DNA of 64,000 nucleotides from Martinezella tropici (lineage in GTDB: Bacteria > Pseudomonadota > Alphaproteobacteria > Rhizobiales > Rhizobiaceae), in contig NZ_QMKK01000024.1 of NCBI RefSeq assembly GCF_003287875.1, positions 114,989 to 178,988 on the forward strand, given 5' to 3'. Below the pieces are notes generated by a model that was given only the letters and a program-made list of their open reading frames with translations, did no database searches and was not told the origin of the DNA. Of the stretch, positions 1 through 9,194 are shown piece after piece. The translations under genes and the position numbers were made by a program. Position 1 is the first letter of the stretch. The number at the start of each line of letters is the position of its first letter.

Positions 1-481
1 GGATGACGCCGCCATGCGTGACGCAGACGGTTGGCCGGTCGACGGATGTCAGCCACGAGCCGACGCGCCAGGAGAGGATTTCGTAGCTTTCAGCATCATC
101 GCCGGGCGGGATGAAATCCCATTTGTTCGCCTTGCGCTCGGCAAGACGATCGGGCTCAGTCGCCTTCAGTTCCTTGAGGGTGAAGCCTTCCCACGCCCCG
201 AACGACAGCTCGACCAGCCTGTCGTCGGTGCTGTAGTCCTTGGGCGGCAGGCCCATGGCGTCCCTCGCGATCTCCATGGTCTCGCGCGTGCGGCGCAGGG
301 GGCTGGCGATGAAGTCGAAGGGCCGGTTTTCGAAGGCGAGGATTTCGGCAAGATCAATGCCGTTCTGCCGTGCCTGCTCGCGGCCGATGGCATTGAGATC
401 GATGTCCCTTTGCCCCTGCAGGCGGCGTTCGGCATTCCAGTCGGTCTGACCGTGACGTATCACATAGAGGATGGGCGACAC
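1..481 (-). CDS. Histidine phosphatase family protein (phosphoglycerate mutase-like), 3' end cut by window
   Basis: Reverse-strand frame that runs off the left edge of the window, so the C-terminus is missing. The translation starts VSPILYVIRHGQTDWNAE, which carries the RHG phosphohistidine motif of the branch I histidine phosphatases. Further on are SPLRRTRETM and, near the window edge, VTHGG with the second catalytic histidine. The GTG at 481 is chosen because AGGAAA lies about 8 bases upstream. It follows fabI by 17 bases on the same strand, so the two are probably co-transcribed. The substrate (phosphosugar, other phosphoester) cannot be told from the sequence. Confidence 0.85.
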   Translation of the reverse strand, partial: MSPILYVIRHGQTDWNAERRLQGQRDIDLNAIGREQARQNGIDLAEILAFENRPFDFIASPLRRTRETMEIARDAMGLPPKDYSTDDRLVELSFGAWEGFTLKELKATEPDRLAERKANKWDFIPPGDDAESYEILSWRVGSWLTSVDRPTVCVTHGGVI

Positions 482-498
482 GGTCAGATTTCCTGTTT

Positions 499-1317
499 TC
501 AGTCCTTCGCGACGGAAATGTCAGGCGCGTCCACGGCCTTCATGCCGACCGTATGGTAGCCGGAATCGACGTGGTGGATTTCGCCCGTGACGGCCGTCGA
601 CAGATCGGACAGCAGATAGAGGGCGGAGTTGCCGACCTCGTCAATCGTAACGGTCCGCTTCAGCGGCGCATTGTATTCGTTCCACTTCAGGATGTAGCGG
701 AAATCGCCGATACCCGAAGCTGCGAGCGTCTTGATCGGGCCGGCCGAAATCGCGTTGACGCGGATGCCGCGGCCGCCGAGATCGACGGCGAGGTAGCGTA
801 CGCTTGCTTCCAGAGCCGCCTTGGCGACACCCATGACGTTGTAATGCGGCATGACTTTTTCCGCACCGTAATAGGTGAGGGTGATCATGGAGCCGCCGTC
901 ATTCATGATTCGCTCGGCGCGCTGCGCAACCGCCGTGAAGGAATAGACGGAGATGTCCATCGTCTTCGTGAAGTTGTCGCGGCTGGTATCGAGGTAGCGG
1001 CCGGTCAGCTCATCCTTGTCGGAGAAGGCGATGGCGTGCACGACGAAATCGATCTTGCCCCATTTCGCTTCAAGCGTGTCGATGACGCCATCGATCGTTG
1101 CCGGCTCGGTGACGTCGCAATGGCCCGCCATGAAGGCGCCGAGTTCCTGAGCAAGCGGCTCGACGCGCTTCTTGAGGGCGTCGCCCTGCCACGTCAATGC
1201 GATTTCGGCTCCGGCATCCGAACAGGCTTTGGCAATACCCCACGCTATCGAACGGTTGTTTGCGACGCCGAGGATGACGCCGCGCTTGCCTGCCATGAGG
1301 CCAGTGGATTGAGCCAT
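499..1317 (-). CDS. fabI: Enoyl-[acyl-carrier-protein] reductase (NADH), FabI
   Basis: 272 aa, the usual FabI length. FabI carries out the last reduction of each fatty-acid elongation cycle (trans-2-enoyl-ACP to acyl-ACP) in the cytoplasm. The N-terminal Rossmann segment GVILGVANNRSIAWGIA is typical of FabI. The catalytic pair Tyr-x6-Lys is seen as Y159 and K166 in PHYNVMGVAKAALE. The start at 1317 is supported by GGGAGCAGAAT just upstream. A histidine phosphatase follows 17 bases downstream. Rhizobia often carry more than one fabI; whether this is the main copy cannot be judged here. Confidence 0.95.
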   Translation of the reverse strand: MAQSTGLMAGKRGVILGVANNRSIAWGIAKACSDAGAEIALTWQGDALKKRVEPLAQELGAFMAGHCDVTEPATIDGVIDTLEAKWGKIDFVVHAIAFSDKDELTGRYLDTSRDNFTKTMDISVYSFTAVAQRAERIMNDGGSMITLTYYGAEKVMPHYNVMGVAKAALEASVRYLAVDLGGRGIRVNAISAGPIKTLAASGIGDFRYILKWNEYNAPLKRTVTIDEVGNSALYLLSDLSTAVTGEIHHVDSGYHTVGMKAVDAPDISVAKD

Positions 1318-1439
1318 ATTCTGCTCCCTTGAACTTTCGAATGACCCTGCCTATGGCATAGGCCGTTCCCCTGTTCAAGCATCGTAAAGATCATCAACTG
1401 TTAGGGATCGTAACAAAGGGTGCTGTTGTCACTAAAATT

Positions 1440-2606
1440 TCACAGGAAAAGCCCTTCACGCATGCTACGCATCAGATCAGTAACCTTATCATCTGGTTTT
1501 TCCCAAAGCATCAGCCGCAATTCGACGACGAGATCACCTTTCCCGCCATTGCCATCGGGCAATCCCTCGCCGGGAATGCGAACGATCTGATCCGAACCGG
1601 ACCAGGCCGGCACCGTCAGCTTGACCGGTCCGTTCAGCCCCTCGACGGTAGCCTCGCAGCCGAGGACGGCGTTCTCGATGGTGACGGGCAATATCGTGCG
1701 CACATCGCTGCCGTCGAGCGTGAAGCGCCCGTCGGTCGACAAATGGACGGTGATGGCAACGTCGCCGCGCAGCATGCCCTGCAGTTTCAACCCCTGGCCC
1801 TTCAGATGCAGCACCTGGCCGTTGGCGATATCCGTCGTCGCCTGGAAGCGTGCTTCACGGCCATCTGACAGCGGAACGGTGATCCACCGGCTCTTCAGCA
1901 TGTCGTCGAGCGTCACGGTGGCTTCGGCGGCAACCTCGGGCGTCTTTTCCGGCGGCTTCTCCTGGACATTGCCGCCGGTAAAGCGGCGCACGAGCGAACC
2001 GAGGATGCCGAAGGTGGAGCGTGGACCGGCGGGAGAGGTTCCCGTCGCCAGCAGTTCCTCCTCCGTGTGCATTTCTTCAGCGGCGGTCGCGTAGGCCTCC
2101 TGCTGCTTTCCGGCGTGCTGTGCTGCGGTCTCGGTGGTTGTGGCTTGATCCTGTTGCTGCGCGCGGCCCGACTTTACCCCGAATATGCGCTCGACCATAT
2201 CTTCAGGTGTCTCGCCTGCCGCATTGTGCTGAGCCGATGCTGCGGAGGCGGCTGCCTTGCGCGCATTCGCCCGGGCAAGCTCCTCCATGATCTTCTCGGC
2301 ATTGGCGCGCGCGGCCTTCGCACGATCGGCAGCCTCGCGCGCCGCCTGGCGCTGCTGCATGATCGTCTGTTCCTGGCTCTGGCCCTTGGCTTCCGCCATG
2401 CGCGCGATCTGATCGTAACGGCTGCGCTTCTGCGGATCCTTCAGCGTCTCATAGGCGCGGCCGATTTCGGCGAAACGCTCCGACGCCGTTGGATCGCCCA
2501 GATTGTGATCCGGATGCGCGGACTTTGCCAGTTTGCGCCAGGCAGCCTTGATTTCGTCGGCTCCAGCATCCTGTTTCACGCCCAACACCTTGTAAGGATC
2601 GCGCAT
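1440..2606 (-). CDS. DnaJ-like co-chaperone with C-terminal substrate-binding domain, no zinc finger
   Basis: About 388 aa. The N-terminal 70 residues form a J domain (YKVLGV..., HPD motif in KSAHPDHNLGD) that would stimulate DnaK ATPase. A long Ala/Gln/Lys-rich, probably helical, linker follows (residues about 75-200). The C-terminal part (about 225-388) resembles the DnaJ/CbpA client-binding domain (GQVLHLKGQGLKLQGMLRGD, then DGNGGKGDLVVEL). There are no CxxCxGxG repeats, so it is CbpA-like rather than true DnaJ. I prefer the inner ATG at 2606, which has GCGGGAAAG directly before it; an ATG at 2618 would add four residues. Confidence 0.85.
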   Translation of the reverse strand: MRDPYKVLGVKQDAGADEIKAAWRKLAKSAHPDHNLGDPTASERFAEIGRAYETLKDPQKRSRYDQIARMAEAKGQSQEQTIMQQRQAAREAADRAKAARANAEKIMEELARANARKAAASAASAQHNAAGETPEDMVERIFGVKSGRAQQQDQATTTETAAQHAGKQQEAYATAAEEMHTEEELLATGTSPAGPRSTFGILGSLVRRFTGGNVQEKPPEKTPEVAAEATVTLDDMLKSRWITVPLSDGREARFQATTDIANGQVLHLKGQGLKLQGMLRGDVAITVHLSTDGRFTLDGSDVRTILPVTIENAVLGCEATVEGLNGPVKLTVPAWSGSDQIVRIPGEGLPDGNGGKGDLVVELRLMLWEKPDDKVTDLMRSMREGLFL

Positions 2607-2618
2607 CTTTCCCGCCAT

Positions 2619-2922
2619 TATTCATGGGTATGCCAGGCTCCGTCGCAGCATCCCAAGCAAAAACCAATTGATCGCGCTTCATCCCCTTGCTTCCCATTGG
2701 GGGGAGGCACGGCCGATGCGCGTATGAACCGATCCTGCGGGAAGAGTTGCTAATCAGGCGTTACGCCGGGCGGAAACCATCGGCTTCCATTTCCGCACAT
2801 GGTTAGCCGATCGCTAACGACGAATGCCGAGAAGCCGTAATGGCATGGCGCATCGATCATCCTGCCGTTCGGCCAGGTCGATGGCACGCGGAAAATGAAC
2901 GCGGAAAAAGAGGGTAAAGCGA
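2619..2922. other. Intergenic region with a GTTAGC-N5-GCTAAC inverted repeat
   Basis: About 300 bases between the J-domain gene and a small lipoprotein gene, both on the minus strand. It should hold the promoter of the J-domain gene and the 3' end of the lipoprotein transcript. The only structure I see is a perfect 6-5-6 inverted repeat at 2802-2818 (GTTAGC / GCTAAC). No convincing ORF or terminator with a T run was found. The open frames here look like random high-GC frames. Confidence 0.4.
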
Positions 2923-3381
2923 TCAGCCGGCTTGCTGGAAACTCAGCAGCTGCCATTCGCCCTGACCAACGAGGCAGGTCCTGCCGGAAAAGTTGGCGAT
3001 GCCCTGGTAGGAATGGCGGCTGGTGCGGAACTGCCGGCAAACCACGCCGGATGCATTGCTTTCGACGATCGTGTCGATGACGCCGGCGCTGCCCGTGGAA
3101 GCGTTAGCCCAAGGAATGGACTGGCCGTTGAGCTTGTGAAGATCCGCGGAAGTGACTGCGTTGCGCACCGTGGTTTCGTCGGAAATGCTGTCGGTGGTCA
3201 CAGGCGCCGTCGGCACCGTGCCGGTCGATACGCTGCGATCGACCTTGGCCGAGCTTAAATAGTCCATGCCACCGCCGACGCAGCCGCCAAGGGTGAAAAG
3301 GGAGACAAGGACGACAGCCATCGTCACGCCTTTTGCAAGCTTGCGCTTTGTATGAACGGTCGACTTTGCTATGACTTCCAC
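2923..3381 (-). CDS. Small outer-membrane lipoprotein, RT0821/Lpp0805 surface-protein type
   Basis: 152 aa with a lipoprotein signal: basic N-region (KRKLAKG), hydrophobic stretch MAVVLVSLFTLGG and lipobox LGGC. The mature part ends in a compact domain (NASGVVCRQFRTSRHSYQGIANFSGRTCLVGQGEWQLL) with two cysteines, the pattern of the RT0821/Lpp0805 family of alphaproteobacterial and rickettsial surface proteins. The function of that family is not known. The start is a GTG at 3381; an internal ATG at 3321 would remove the positive charges expected before the hydrophobic core. It is transcribed divergently from pdxH. Confidence 0.75.
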   Translation of the reverse strand: MEVIAKSTVHTKRKLAKGVTMAVVLVSLFTLGGCVGGGMDYLSSAKVDRSVSTGTVPTAPVTTDSISDETTVRNAVTSADLHKLNGQSIPWANASTGSAGVIDTIVESNASGVVCRQFRTSRHSYQGIANFSGRTCLVGQGEWQLLSFQQAG

Positions 3382-3446
3382 CCGAACGTTTTTGGCTAGC
3401 CAGAGGGGCCGGCGGTTATTGGGAATTGCGGAGTATTTGAACTAAT

Positions 3447-4067
3447 ATGTCGGAAAACGAGTTAACAAGCGGTGACTTCACCGAGCAGAACGAACCTTTC
3501 GCTCTTTTCGCGGCCTGGCTGCGCGAAGCGGAGACCACGGAGCCGAACGATCCGAACGCGGTCGCCTTGGCAACGGTGGATAAGGATGGATTGCCAAATG
3601 TCCGCATGGTTCTTCTGAAGGGTTTTGATAGCGACGGATTCGTCTTTTATACGAACTTCGAAAGCCAGAAAGGTCAAGAAATTCTTTACCACAAGAAAGC
3701 GGCCATGTGTTTCCACTGGAAATCGCTGCGCCGCCAGGTCCGCCTGCGCGGCGTGGTTGAAGTGGTGAGCGACCAGGAAGCGGATGAGTATTTCAAGACC
3801 AGGGCGCGGGGCAGCCGCATCGGCGCCTGGGCTTCGAAGCAGTCCCGCCCGCTCGAGGGCCGCTTTGCATTGGAAAAGGCGGTTGCCGAATATACCGCCC
3901 GCTATGCTATCGGCGACATTCCCCGCCCGCCCTATTGGTCCGGTTTCCGCATCCGACCGCTGTCGATCGAGTTCTGGCATGACCGGCAGTTCCGCCTGCA
4001 CGATCGCATCGAGTTTCGCCGCGAGGTGCCGGAAGGCGCCTGGCAGAAGGTGCGGATGTATCCTTAA
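3447..4067 (+). CDS. pdxH: Pyridoxamine/pyridoxine 5'-phosphate oxidase
   Basis: 206 aa, normal for PdxH, an FMN-dependent cytoplasmic enzyme that oxidises PNP or PMP to pyridoxal 5'-phosphate. Recognisable blocks are [21 protein letters not shown] (FMN phosphate-binding region), the [14 protein letters not shown] strand, [11 protein letters not shown], and the C-terminal [17 protein letters not shown] signature (R and H bind substrate). The shine-dalgarno is weak (GGAG about 14 bases upstream). Its stop overlaps the stop of the convergent deacetylase gene by 4 bases. Confidence 0.95.
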   Translation: MSENELTSGDFTEQNEPFALFAAWLREAETTEPNDPNAVALATVDKDGLPNVRMVLLKGFDSDGFVFYTNFESQKGQEILYHKKAAMCFHWKSLRRQVRLRGVVEVVSDQEADEYFKTRARGSRIGAWASKQSRPLEGRFALEKAVAEYTARYAIGDIPRPPYWSGFRIRPLSIEFWHDRQFRLHDRIEFRREVPEGAWQKVRMYP

Positions 4068-5128
4068 GATCCATGCCGTTTCTCAGGCCCCATCAATCGC
4101 ATGGGAATGCCGGAGGCAAGTGCCGATGCATAGCGGGGCTTCTGGTAATGGCCGTTCAGCGATAGCCGCGGCAGGAACGTGGCCTCTGTGCCGTTCGCCG
4201 GCATGATCGTGCCCGGGCGCGTCGTGACGCCGACGGAAAAGCCCAGTTCTGCCGCGAGCCTGCCCTCGCGTGGCGATACGGCTTCAAGCGTGCCGTAAGG
4301 ATAGGCGATCGAGATCGGCCGCCGTCCGGTGATATCGGCGACATAATCGGCCGAAAGCGCCATTTCTGCCGCTGCCTCCGCCTCCGGCAGCCGCGACAGC
4401 GCGCGATGGCTTACCGTATGCGCGCCGAGCGAGGCGAGGGGATGGCGAGCGAGCTGCGTCAACTCGCCCCGATCCATGATCGATGCGCGGACGATATCGA
4501 GCGGTTCCAGACCGTGACGGCGGGCAAGCGCGTCGATCCGGCCGACGGCTTCGCTTTCATCGTGGCCGTGAACGAAGGCGGCGAAGCGGGCAAATGCCGC
4601 ATGCTTATGGCTTTCCTTGCCCAGCGGCAGGAATTCGTCGCCGGAGCCGAAATCGAATGTCAGCCGATCCAGCCGGACGAGCAGCTCGGCGAGCGTTTCC
4701 CACCATATGCTGTGGCTCCGCTCCGAGAGCCCCTGGGCAACGAAGACGGTGAAGGGCGCACCGTGACGGGAAAAGACCGGCAGGGCGTGATCGAGGTTGT
4801 CCCGATTGCCGTCGTCGAGCGTGAAGGCGACAAAGGGCGGCTTGCCGGCGGCATTCGCCAGTCGCGCCGGAAGAGCGTCAAGAGCGATGAATTCATAGCC
4901 ATCCTTTTTCAGCCGCGCGATCGCTCGGTCGAGAAAATCAGGTGAGACCTCGAGATGTGCATTGGGCGTAAAGCGGCGGGAAAGGGCAGGGCGGACATGA
5001 TGAAGAGTGAAGATGGCGCCGAGGCCGGCAACGTCGCGCATCAGGCCGGCACCCTTCAGAATTGCGGCAGCTTCCAGCCCGCTGGAAATCATCCTGCGCT
5101 TGAGGCGGACCTTGATGCCCTGTTCCAT
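4064..5128 (-). CDS. Polysaccharide deacetylase family protein (NodB-like fold)
   Basis: 354 aa. Motif 1 of the carbohydrate esterase 4 fold is present as [10 protein letters not shown] (catalytic and metal Asp). A SHRALSRL segment supplies a metal-binding His, and [23 protein letters not shown] fits the later conserved block. No signal peptide is apparent, so it may act on a lipid-linked or cytoplasmic sugar substrate, but the substrate cannot be deduced. Convergent with pdxH (4-base overlap). In rhizobia such proteins sit in surface polysaccharide or hypothetical contexts; nothing nearby specifies this one. Confidence 0.8.
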   Translation of the reverse strand: MEQGIKVRLKRRMISSGLEAAAILKGAGLMRDVAGLGAIFTLHHVRPALSRRFTPNAHLEVSPDFLDRAIARLKKDGYEFIALDALPARLANAAGKPPFVAFTLDDGNRDNLDHALPVFSRHGAPFTVFVAQGLSERSHSIWWETLAELLVRLDRLTFDFGSGDEFLPLGKESHKHAAFARFAAFVHGHDESEAVGRIDALARRHGLEPLDIVRASIMDRGELTQLARHPLASLGAHTVSHRALSRLPEAEAAAEMALSADYVADITGRRPISIAYPYGTLEAVSPREGRLAAELGFSVGVTTRPGTIMPANGTEATFLPRLSLNGHYQKPRYASALASGIPMRLMGPEKRHGS

Positions 5129-5211
5129 GCGGATCGACCCCGTTGACCAACGTCAACGCTCTAGCGCATCCCCGTTAAACCTTACTGAATCTTTGCCATA
5201 ATTTCCAATGC

Positions 5212-5223
5212 GTTAATGGTTAT
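5212..5223. promoter_or_regulatory. CtrA-like half site upstream of the D,D-carboxypeptidase gene
   Basis: On the minus strand this reads ATAACCATTAAC, close to the TTAACCAT-type half sites recognised by CtrA in Rhizobiales. It lies about 135 bases before the carboxypeptidase start in an AT-rich leader. A short motif like this occurs often by chance, so this is a weak call. The region also carries TTTTGTCGCAAAA at 5292-5304, a 5-3-5 inverted repeat found again at 14987-14999. Confidence 0.25.
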
Positions 5224-5355
5224 TTTACCAGGAACGGCAAAATTGAAGAACTATCGAGGCTGTTGCCTCAATATCGCACCGGTATCAGGCTTTTTGTCGC
5301 AAAATCATACAGGGATTGATGCGGTGTGTTGGCATTCTTTCGGTTGGGGACAATT

Positions 5356-6654
5356 ATGAAAAGACTTTTGATGGCTCTGTCTGCGGCCGTCTTGCTGCTG
5401 AGCGCTCCTGCGGCGAGCTTTGCCGGCAGCGCCTATTTCATCATGGATGCGAAGACCGGCAAGGTACTGGCATCAAGCAATGCCGATGACCTCAACCATC
5501 CGGCATCGCTGACCAAGATGATGACCTTGTACATGACCTTCGAGGCGATCCATCGCGGCAAGCTCAGCTGGAGTACGAGAATACCGGTATCGCGTTTTGC
5601 CGCCGCCAAGCCGCCGACCAAGCTGGGCCTCAAGCCCGGTAGCACAGTGACCGTACGCGAAGCAGTCGATGGCATGATCATCAAGTCCGCCAATGACGCG
5701 GCAACCGCCATGGCGGAGGCCCTCGGCGGCAGCGAAAGCGGCTTCGCCCGGCTGATGACGCAAAAGGCGCGGGAAATCGGCATGCGCCGCACCACCTTCC
5801 TCAATGCTTCCGGCCTCCCGAACATGCAGCAGTGGACGACGGCCCGCGATATGTCGACGCTCGCCGTCGCGCTCATCAACAACTACCCGCAGGAATACCG
5901 GCTCTTCTCGCAGTCGAGCTTCAGCTATCGCGGCCGTAGCGTTCGCGGTCACAACAATCTGATGTATCGCTATGAAGGCATGGACGGCATCAAGACCGGC
6001 TATACCAATGCCTCCGGCTTCAATCTCGTCAGCGCAGTGCGTCAGGGCAATCGCCGCGTGATCGGCGTTGTCATGGGCGGCGCCACGGCGCGCGGCCGCG
6101 ATGCGCTGATGGCATCGCTGCTGGATCGCTATATCCCGAAGGCAACCCCTGTTCCGTCATCGCGCCTGTTTGCAAGTGTCGGCGGCGGCAAGGTTCCGCA
6201 GCAGGTCGAAGTGGCTTCCGTCTCCGACGATGTTGCCGTGGATGTCGACGCCCAGACCACCGCGACGACGACGCCGGCGCCGGCGCGCAAGCGCGTCGAG
6301 GTCGTCCCGATGGCATTTGCCGCGGCCTCGAACGTCACCGTACCGATGGATCGCCCGGCTGCGATGGATGAGATCCTCGTTGCCAACAAGCCGGCGGCGA
6401 CGGGCAGCTGGCAGGTGCAGATCGCCGCGACGCCGACCGCGCAGGCCGCCAAGGATCTGCTGTCCGAGGCCAAGTCCAGGGCCGGCAATGCGCTTGCCAA
6501 CGCGTCACCCTACACCGAAGCTGTCGGCAAGGGCGGCAACACGGTCTATCGCGCCCGATTCGTCGGTTTTGCGAGCCGCGACGATGCGAATTCCGCTTGT
6601 TCCGCTCTGAAGCGCAAGGATTTCGATTGCATGCTGCTGCCGAGCAAGGGCTGA
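5356..6654 (+). CDS. D-alanyl-D-alanine carboxypeptidase (PBP5-like) with C-terminal SPOR domain
   Basis: 432 aa from the ATG at 5356, chosen because GGGGA lies 6 bases upstream and a signal peptide (KRLLMALSAAVLLLSAPAAS) follows directly. All three penicillin-binding motifs are present: SxxK at S51-K54 (SLTK), SxN at 111-113 (SAN) and KTG at 213-215. It trims the terminal D-Ala from peptidoglycan stem peptides in the periplasm. A Pro/Ala/Thr linker (about 270-345) leads to a SPOR-type repeat (about 355-430, SWQVQIAA...), a domain that binds denuded glycan at the division septum. This architecture is common in Rhizobiales. A strong terminator follows. Confidence 0.92.
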   Translation: MKRLLMALSAAVLLLSAPAASFAGSAYFIMDAKTGKVLASSNADDLNHPASLTKMMTLYMTFEAIHRGKLSWSTRIPVSRFAAAKPPTKLGLKPGSTVTVREAVDGMIIKSANDAATAMAEALGGSESGFARLMTQKAREIGMRRTTFLNASGLPNMQQWTTARDMSTLAVALINNYPQEYRLFSQSSFSYRGRSVRGHNNLMYRYEGMDGIKTGYTNASGFNLVSAVRQGNRRVIGVVMGGATARGRDALMASLLDRYIPKATPVPSSRLFASVGGGKVPQQVEVASVSDDVAVDVDAQTTATTTPAPARKRVEVVPMAFAAASNVTVPMDRPAAMDEILVANKPAATGSWQVQIAATPTAQAAKDLLSEAKSRAGNALANASPYTEAVGKGGNTVYRARFVGFASRDDANSACSALKRKDFDCMLLPSKG

Positions 6655-6672
6655 GCATAGTTCCAATTCGAT

Positions 6673-6715
6673 AAAGTCGAGCCGGCGGGGCAAACTCTGC
6701 CGGCTCGACTTTTTT
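6673..6715 (+). terminator. Rho-independent terminator after the carboxypeptidase gene
   Basis: A 13-14 bp perfect stem (AAGTCGAGCCGGC at 6674-6686 with GCCGGCTCGACTT at 6699-6711), a 12-base loop and a run of five T. It begins 19 bases after the stop codon. It is the clearest intrinsic terminator in the window. Confidence 0.92.
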
Positions 6716-6728
6716 GTAGGAATCGTTC

Positions 6729-7067
6729 ATGTTTGTTGAGAACATAAGAGGAACGATATCGATGCTGTCAGATATGATGAAGCAATTCGAAGCGGCTTCG
6801 GCAACTTATGCCGCCGATAACGGCCTGGACCGCGACGACGACTGGTTCGTCCTGAAACTCCAGGAGGAAATGGGCGAGCTGATTCAGATCTGGAACAAGA
6901 TCACCGGCCGGGGGCGCCGCAAGGGCATGAGCGAGTCCGAGCTGGCAACGGCATTGGCCGACGAGACGGCGGACGTGCTCGGCCACATCCTTCTCTTCGC
7001 ACACCGCAACGGCCTCGATCTCAACGCCGCGGTCGAGCGAAAATGGCGCTTCCGCCCGCACGAATAA
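6729..7067 (+). CDS. MazG-like nucleotide pyrophosphohydrolase domain protein
   Basis: 112 aa, an all-alpha NTP pyrophosphatase-type protein. The metal-binding pattern E-E-x2-E (LQEEMGELIQ) is followed about 40 residues later by DETADVLGHIL, the EExxE...ExxD arrangement of MazG/dUTPase-type enzymes. It probably hydrolyses a (d)NTP to the monophosphate plus PPi; the substrate is unknown. Two starts are possible: ATG 6729 (AGGA before it) or ATG 6762 (GAGGAACG before it), the latter leaving 101 aa. The strong terminator just upstream means it needs its own promoter in a very short space, which favours the later start. Confidence 0.75.
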   Translation: MFVENIRGTISMLSDMMKQFEAASATYAADNGLDRDDDWFVLKLQEEMGELIQIWNKITGRGRRKGMSESELATALADETADVLGHILLFAHRNGLDLNAAVERKWRFRPHE

Positions 7068-7092
7068 GACCCGTACGAATAGGGAAGGCGGT

Positions 7093-8508
7093 TTAAGCCT
7101 TTGTGCCACCGACGGTGATCTGGTCCATCCGCAGATGTGGCTGACCGACGCCGACAGGCACCCATTGGCCCGCCTTGCCGCAGTTGCCGATGCCGGTATC
7201 GAGTTTCGTGTCGTTGCCGATCATCGAAACGCGCTTCATGGCATCCGGCCCGTTGCCGATCAGCATGGCGCCCTTGATCGGCGCGCCGATCTTGCCATCC
7301 TCGATGAGGTAGGCCTCCGTGCAGCCGAAGACGAATTTACCCGACGTGATATCCACCTGGCCGCCGCCGAAGGAGACGGCGTAGATGCCCTTCTTCACCG
7401 AGGCGATGATCTCGTCCGGCGTCTTGTCGCCGCCAAGCATATAGGTGTTGGTCATGCGTGGCATCGGCGTATGGGCATAGCCCTGGCGGCGGCCGTTGCC
7501 GGTTGCCTTCATGCCCATCAGCCGCGCATTCTGCCGGTCCTGCATGTATCCGACGAGCTTGCCGTTTTCGATCAGCACGTTGTAGGCCGAAGGCGTGCCC
7601 TCGTCGTCGATGGTGATCGAGCCGCGGCGGTTCTCGATCGTGCCGTCATCGACGACGGTGACGCCGGGAGCGGCCACTATCTGGCCCAGCAGCCCCGCGA
7701 ATGCCGACGTCTTCTTGCGATTGAAATCGCCTTCCAGCCCGTGGCCGACGGCTTCGTGCAGCATGACGCCCGGCCAGCCGGAGCCCAGCACGACGTCCAT
7801 CGTGCCCGCCGGCGCCTCGATCGCCTCGAGATTGACCAGCGCCTGGCGCAGGGCTTCGTCGGCGCCGTGATGCCAATTGTCCTGTGTGACGAAATCGCCG
7901 AAGCCGATGCGCCCGCCGGTGCCGAAGGAGCCGGATTCCTGCCGGTCGCCGTCACCCACGATCACGGAAATGTTGATGCGCGTCATCGGCCTGACATCGC
8001 GCACGCGATGGCCATCGGCGCGAAGGATGTCGACTACCTGCCAGCTCGCGGCGATGGATGCCGTCACCTGGCGCACCTTGTCGTCCTTGTCGCGCAGATA
8101 GCTGTCGATCCGCTGCAGGAGCTTGGCCTTTTCCTCGAAGCCCGGCGTGCCGATCGGGTTCTCGTCGCCGTAGAGCACCTTGTTGGTGCGCTGTGGTGCG
8201 GCCGCATAGGAGCCGGCATAACCCGAAGTGACCGCGCGCACGGCATCGGCGGCGCGTTTCAAGGCGGCTTCGGAAAGATCGCCCGCATGGGCATAGCCGA
8301 CGGCTTCGCCGGCAACGGCGCGAAGGCCGAAGCCCTGTTCCGTGTTGAAGCTGCCGCCCTTCATCCGGCCATTGTCGAATGTCAGCGATTCTGCCTGGAC
8401 ATGCTCGACGAAGAGCTCGCCGTCATCGGCGCCAGACAGCGCCTCGGCGACGATGCCGCGCAGCTTGGCTTCATCGGCATCGAAAAGGGTAAGGAGATCG
8501 GTATTCAT
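7093..8508 (-). CDS. tldD: Metalloprotease TldD
   Basis: 471 aa, normal for TldD. The zinc site HExxxH is in MLHEAVGHGLEGDFNRKKTSAF (about residue 255). TldD forms a heterodimer with TldE/PmbA that degrades unfolded peptides and matures some modified peptides. The C-terminal half has the conserved MPRMTNTYMLGGD and SGKFVFGCTEAYLIEDGKIG blocks. The start at 8508 has GGAG about 10 bases upstream. The order tldD-ialB divergent from the cytochrome oxidase operon is the usual Rhizobiales arrangement. No tldE is seen in this window. Confidence 0.95.
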   Translation of the reverse strand: MNTDLLTLFDADEAKLRGIVAEALSGADDGELFVEHVQAESLTFDNGRMKGGSFNTEQGFGLRAVAGEAVGYAHAGDLSEAALKRAADAVRAVTSGYAGSYAAAPQRTNKVLYGDENPIGTPGFEEKAKLLQRIDSYLRDKDDKVRQVTASIAASWQVVDILRADGHRVRDVRPMTRINISVIVGDGDRQESGSFGTGGRIGFGDFVTQDNWHHGADEALRQALVNLEAIEAPAGTMDVVLGSGWPGVMLHEAVGHGLEGDFNRKKTSAFAGLLGQIVAAPGVTVVDDGTIENRRGSITIDDEGTPSAYNVLIENGKLVGYMQDRQNARLMGMKATGNGRRQGYAHTPMPRMTNTYMLGGDKTPDEIIASVKKGIYAVSFGGGQVDITSGKFVFGCTEAYLIEDGKIGAPIKGAMLIGNGPDAMKRVSMIGNDTKLDTGIGNCGKAGQWVPVGVGQPHLRMDQITVGGTKA

Positions 8509-8570
8509 GGATCAGTGCTCCGTTCAGAGCCGATGTAGGCTTCGCATCGCGCAAGAGCAAGCCCATCGCG

Positions 8571-9194
8571 TCAGGGAAGCGCGTCGTAGCCGTCCGCAAA
8601 GCCCTTCAAGTCCACAGGAATGCCGATGCCTTCCTCCGGCGACTGGAAGACGATGAAGGTTGCCGTCGCGCCGCTGCGCAGCGTCTTCAGCAACTCGTCC
8701 TCGAGCACGACCTCGGCATAGCAGCCATCGGAGAAGCAGCGCACGAAATAGGCGCGGCCGATATCCTTGCCGTCGATATTGAGGCCGAGACCGTTCGGCA
8801 GCAGCACGCCGAGCGGCGCAAGCACGCGCAGGATCTTCGACTTGCGATCGGCCGTCTTCAGCACGACGACGGAAAGACCGATTTCCGGGCGGTCCTCGGC
8901 GATGACATTCTGCATCAGCGCGCATTGCTCGGTCGAGGCGCCGGCCGGCTTGTCGCAGACGACGGACCATGCGCCGTGGCTGGAGCGTACCGTACCCGGA
9001 GGTTGCGGAACCTGGCTCGTGGGAACCTGCTGCGTATGCGGTTGCGGCTGGCCCTGCTGTTGGGGCTGCAATTGTTGGGTCTGCTGCGCCGGCGGCTGAG
9101 TCTGTTGCGCCTGCTGCGCCCATGCGGGTACCGCGGCTGCAGCAGCAACGCTGCTGGTGACAAGCAAAAGCCGGGCGAGGGAACGAAAGCCCAT
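8571..9194 (-). CDS. Invasion-associated locus B (IalB) family periplasmic protein
   Basis: 207 aa from the ATG at 9194, which has AGAGG 5 bases before it and begins with a signal peptide (FRSLARLLLVTSSVAAAAAVPAWAQ). A Gln/Pro-rich spacer (about residues 25-60) precedes the IalB domain, marked by HGAWSVVCDK, CALMQNVI, VLLPNGLGLNIDGKDIGRAYFVRC and CFSDGCYAEV, with conserved cysteines likely forming disulfides. The family was named for Bartonella erythrocyte invasion but is widespread in Rhizobiales, where its role is unclear. It is in tandem with tldD and divergent from coxB. Confidence 0.88.
   Translation of the reverse strand: MGFRSLARLLLVTSSVAAAAAVPAWAQQAQQTQPPAQQTQQLQPQQQGQPQPHTQQVPTSQVPQPPGTVRSSHGAWSVVCDKPAGASTEQCALMQNVIAEDRPEIGLSVVVLKTADRKSKILRVLAPLGVLLPNGLGLNIDGKDIGRAYFVRCFSDGCYAEVVLEDELLKTLRSGATATFIVFQSPEEGIGIPVDLKGFADGYDALP

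Noticed and set aside
7135..8538. 467-codon forward ORF opposite tldD
   Set aside because: Shadow of tldD with no recognisable features.
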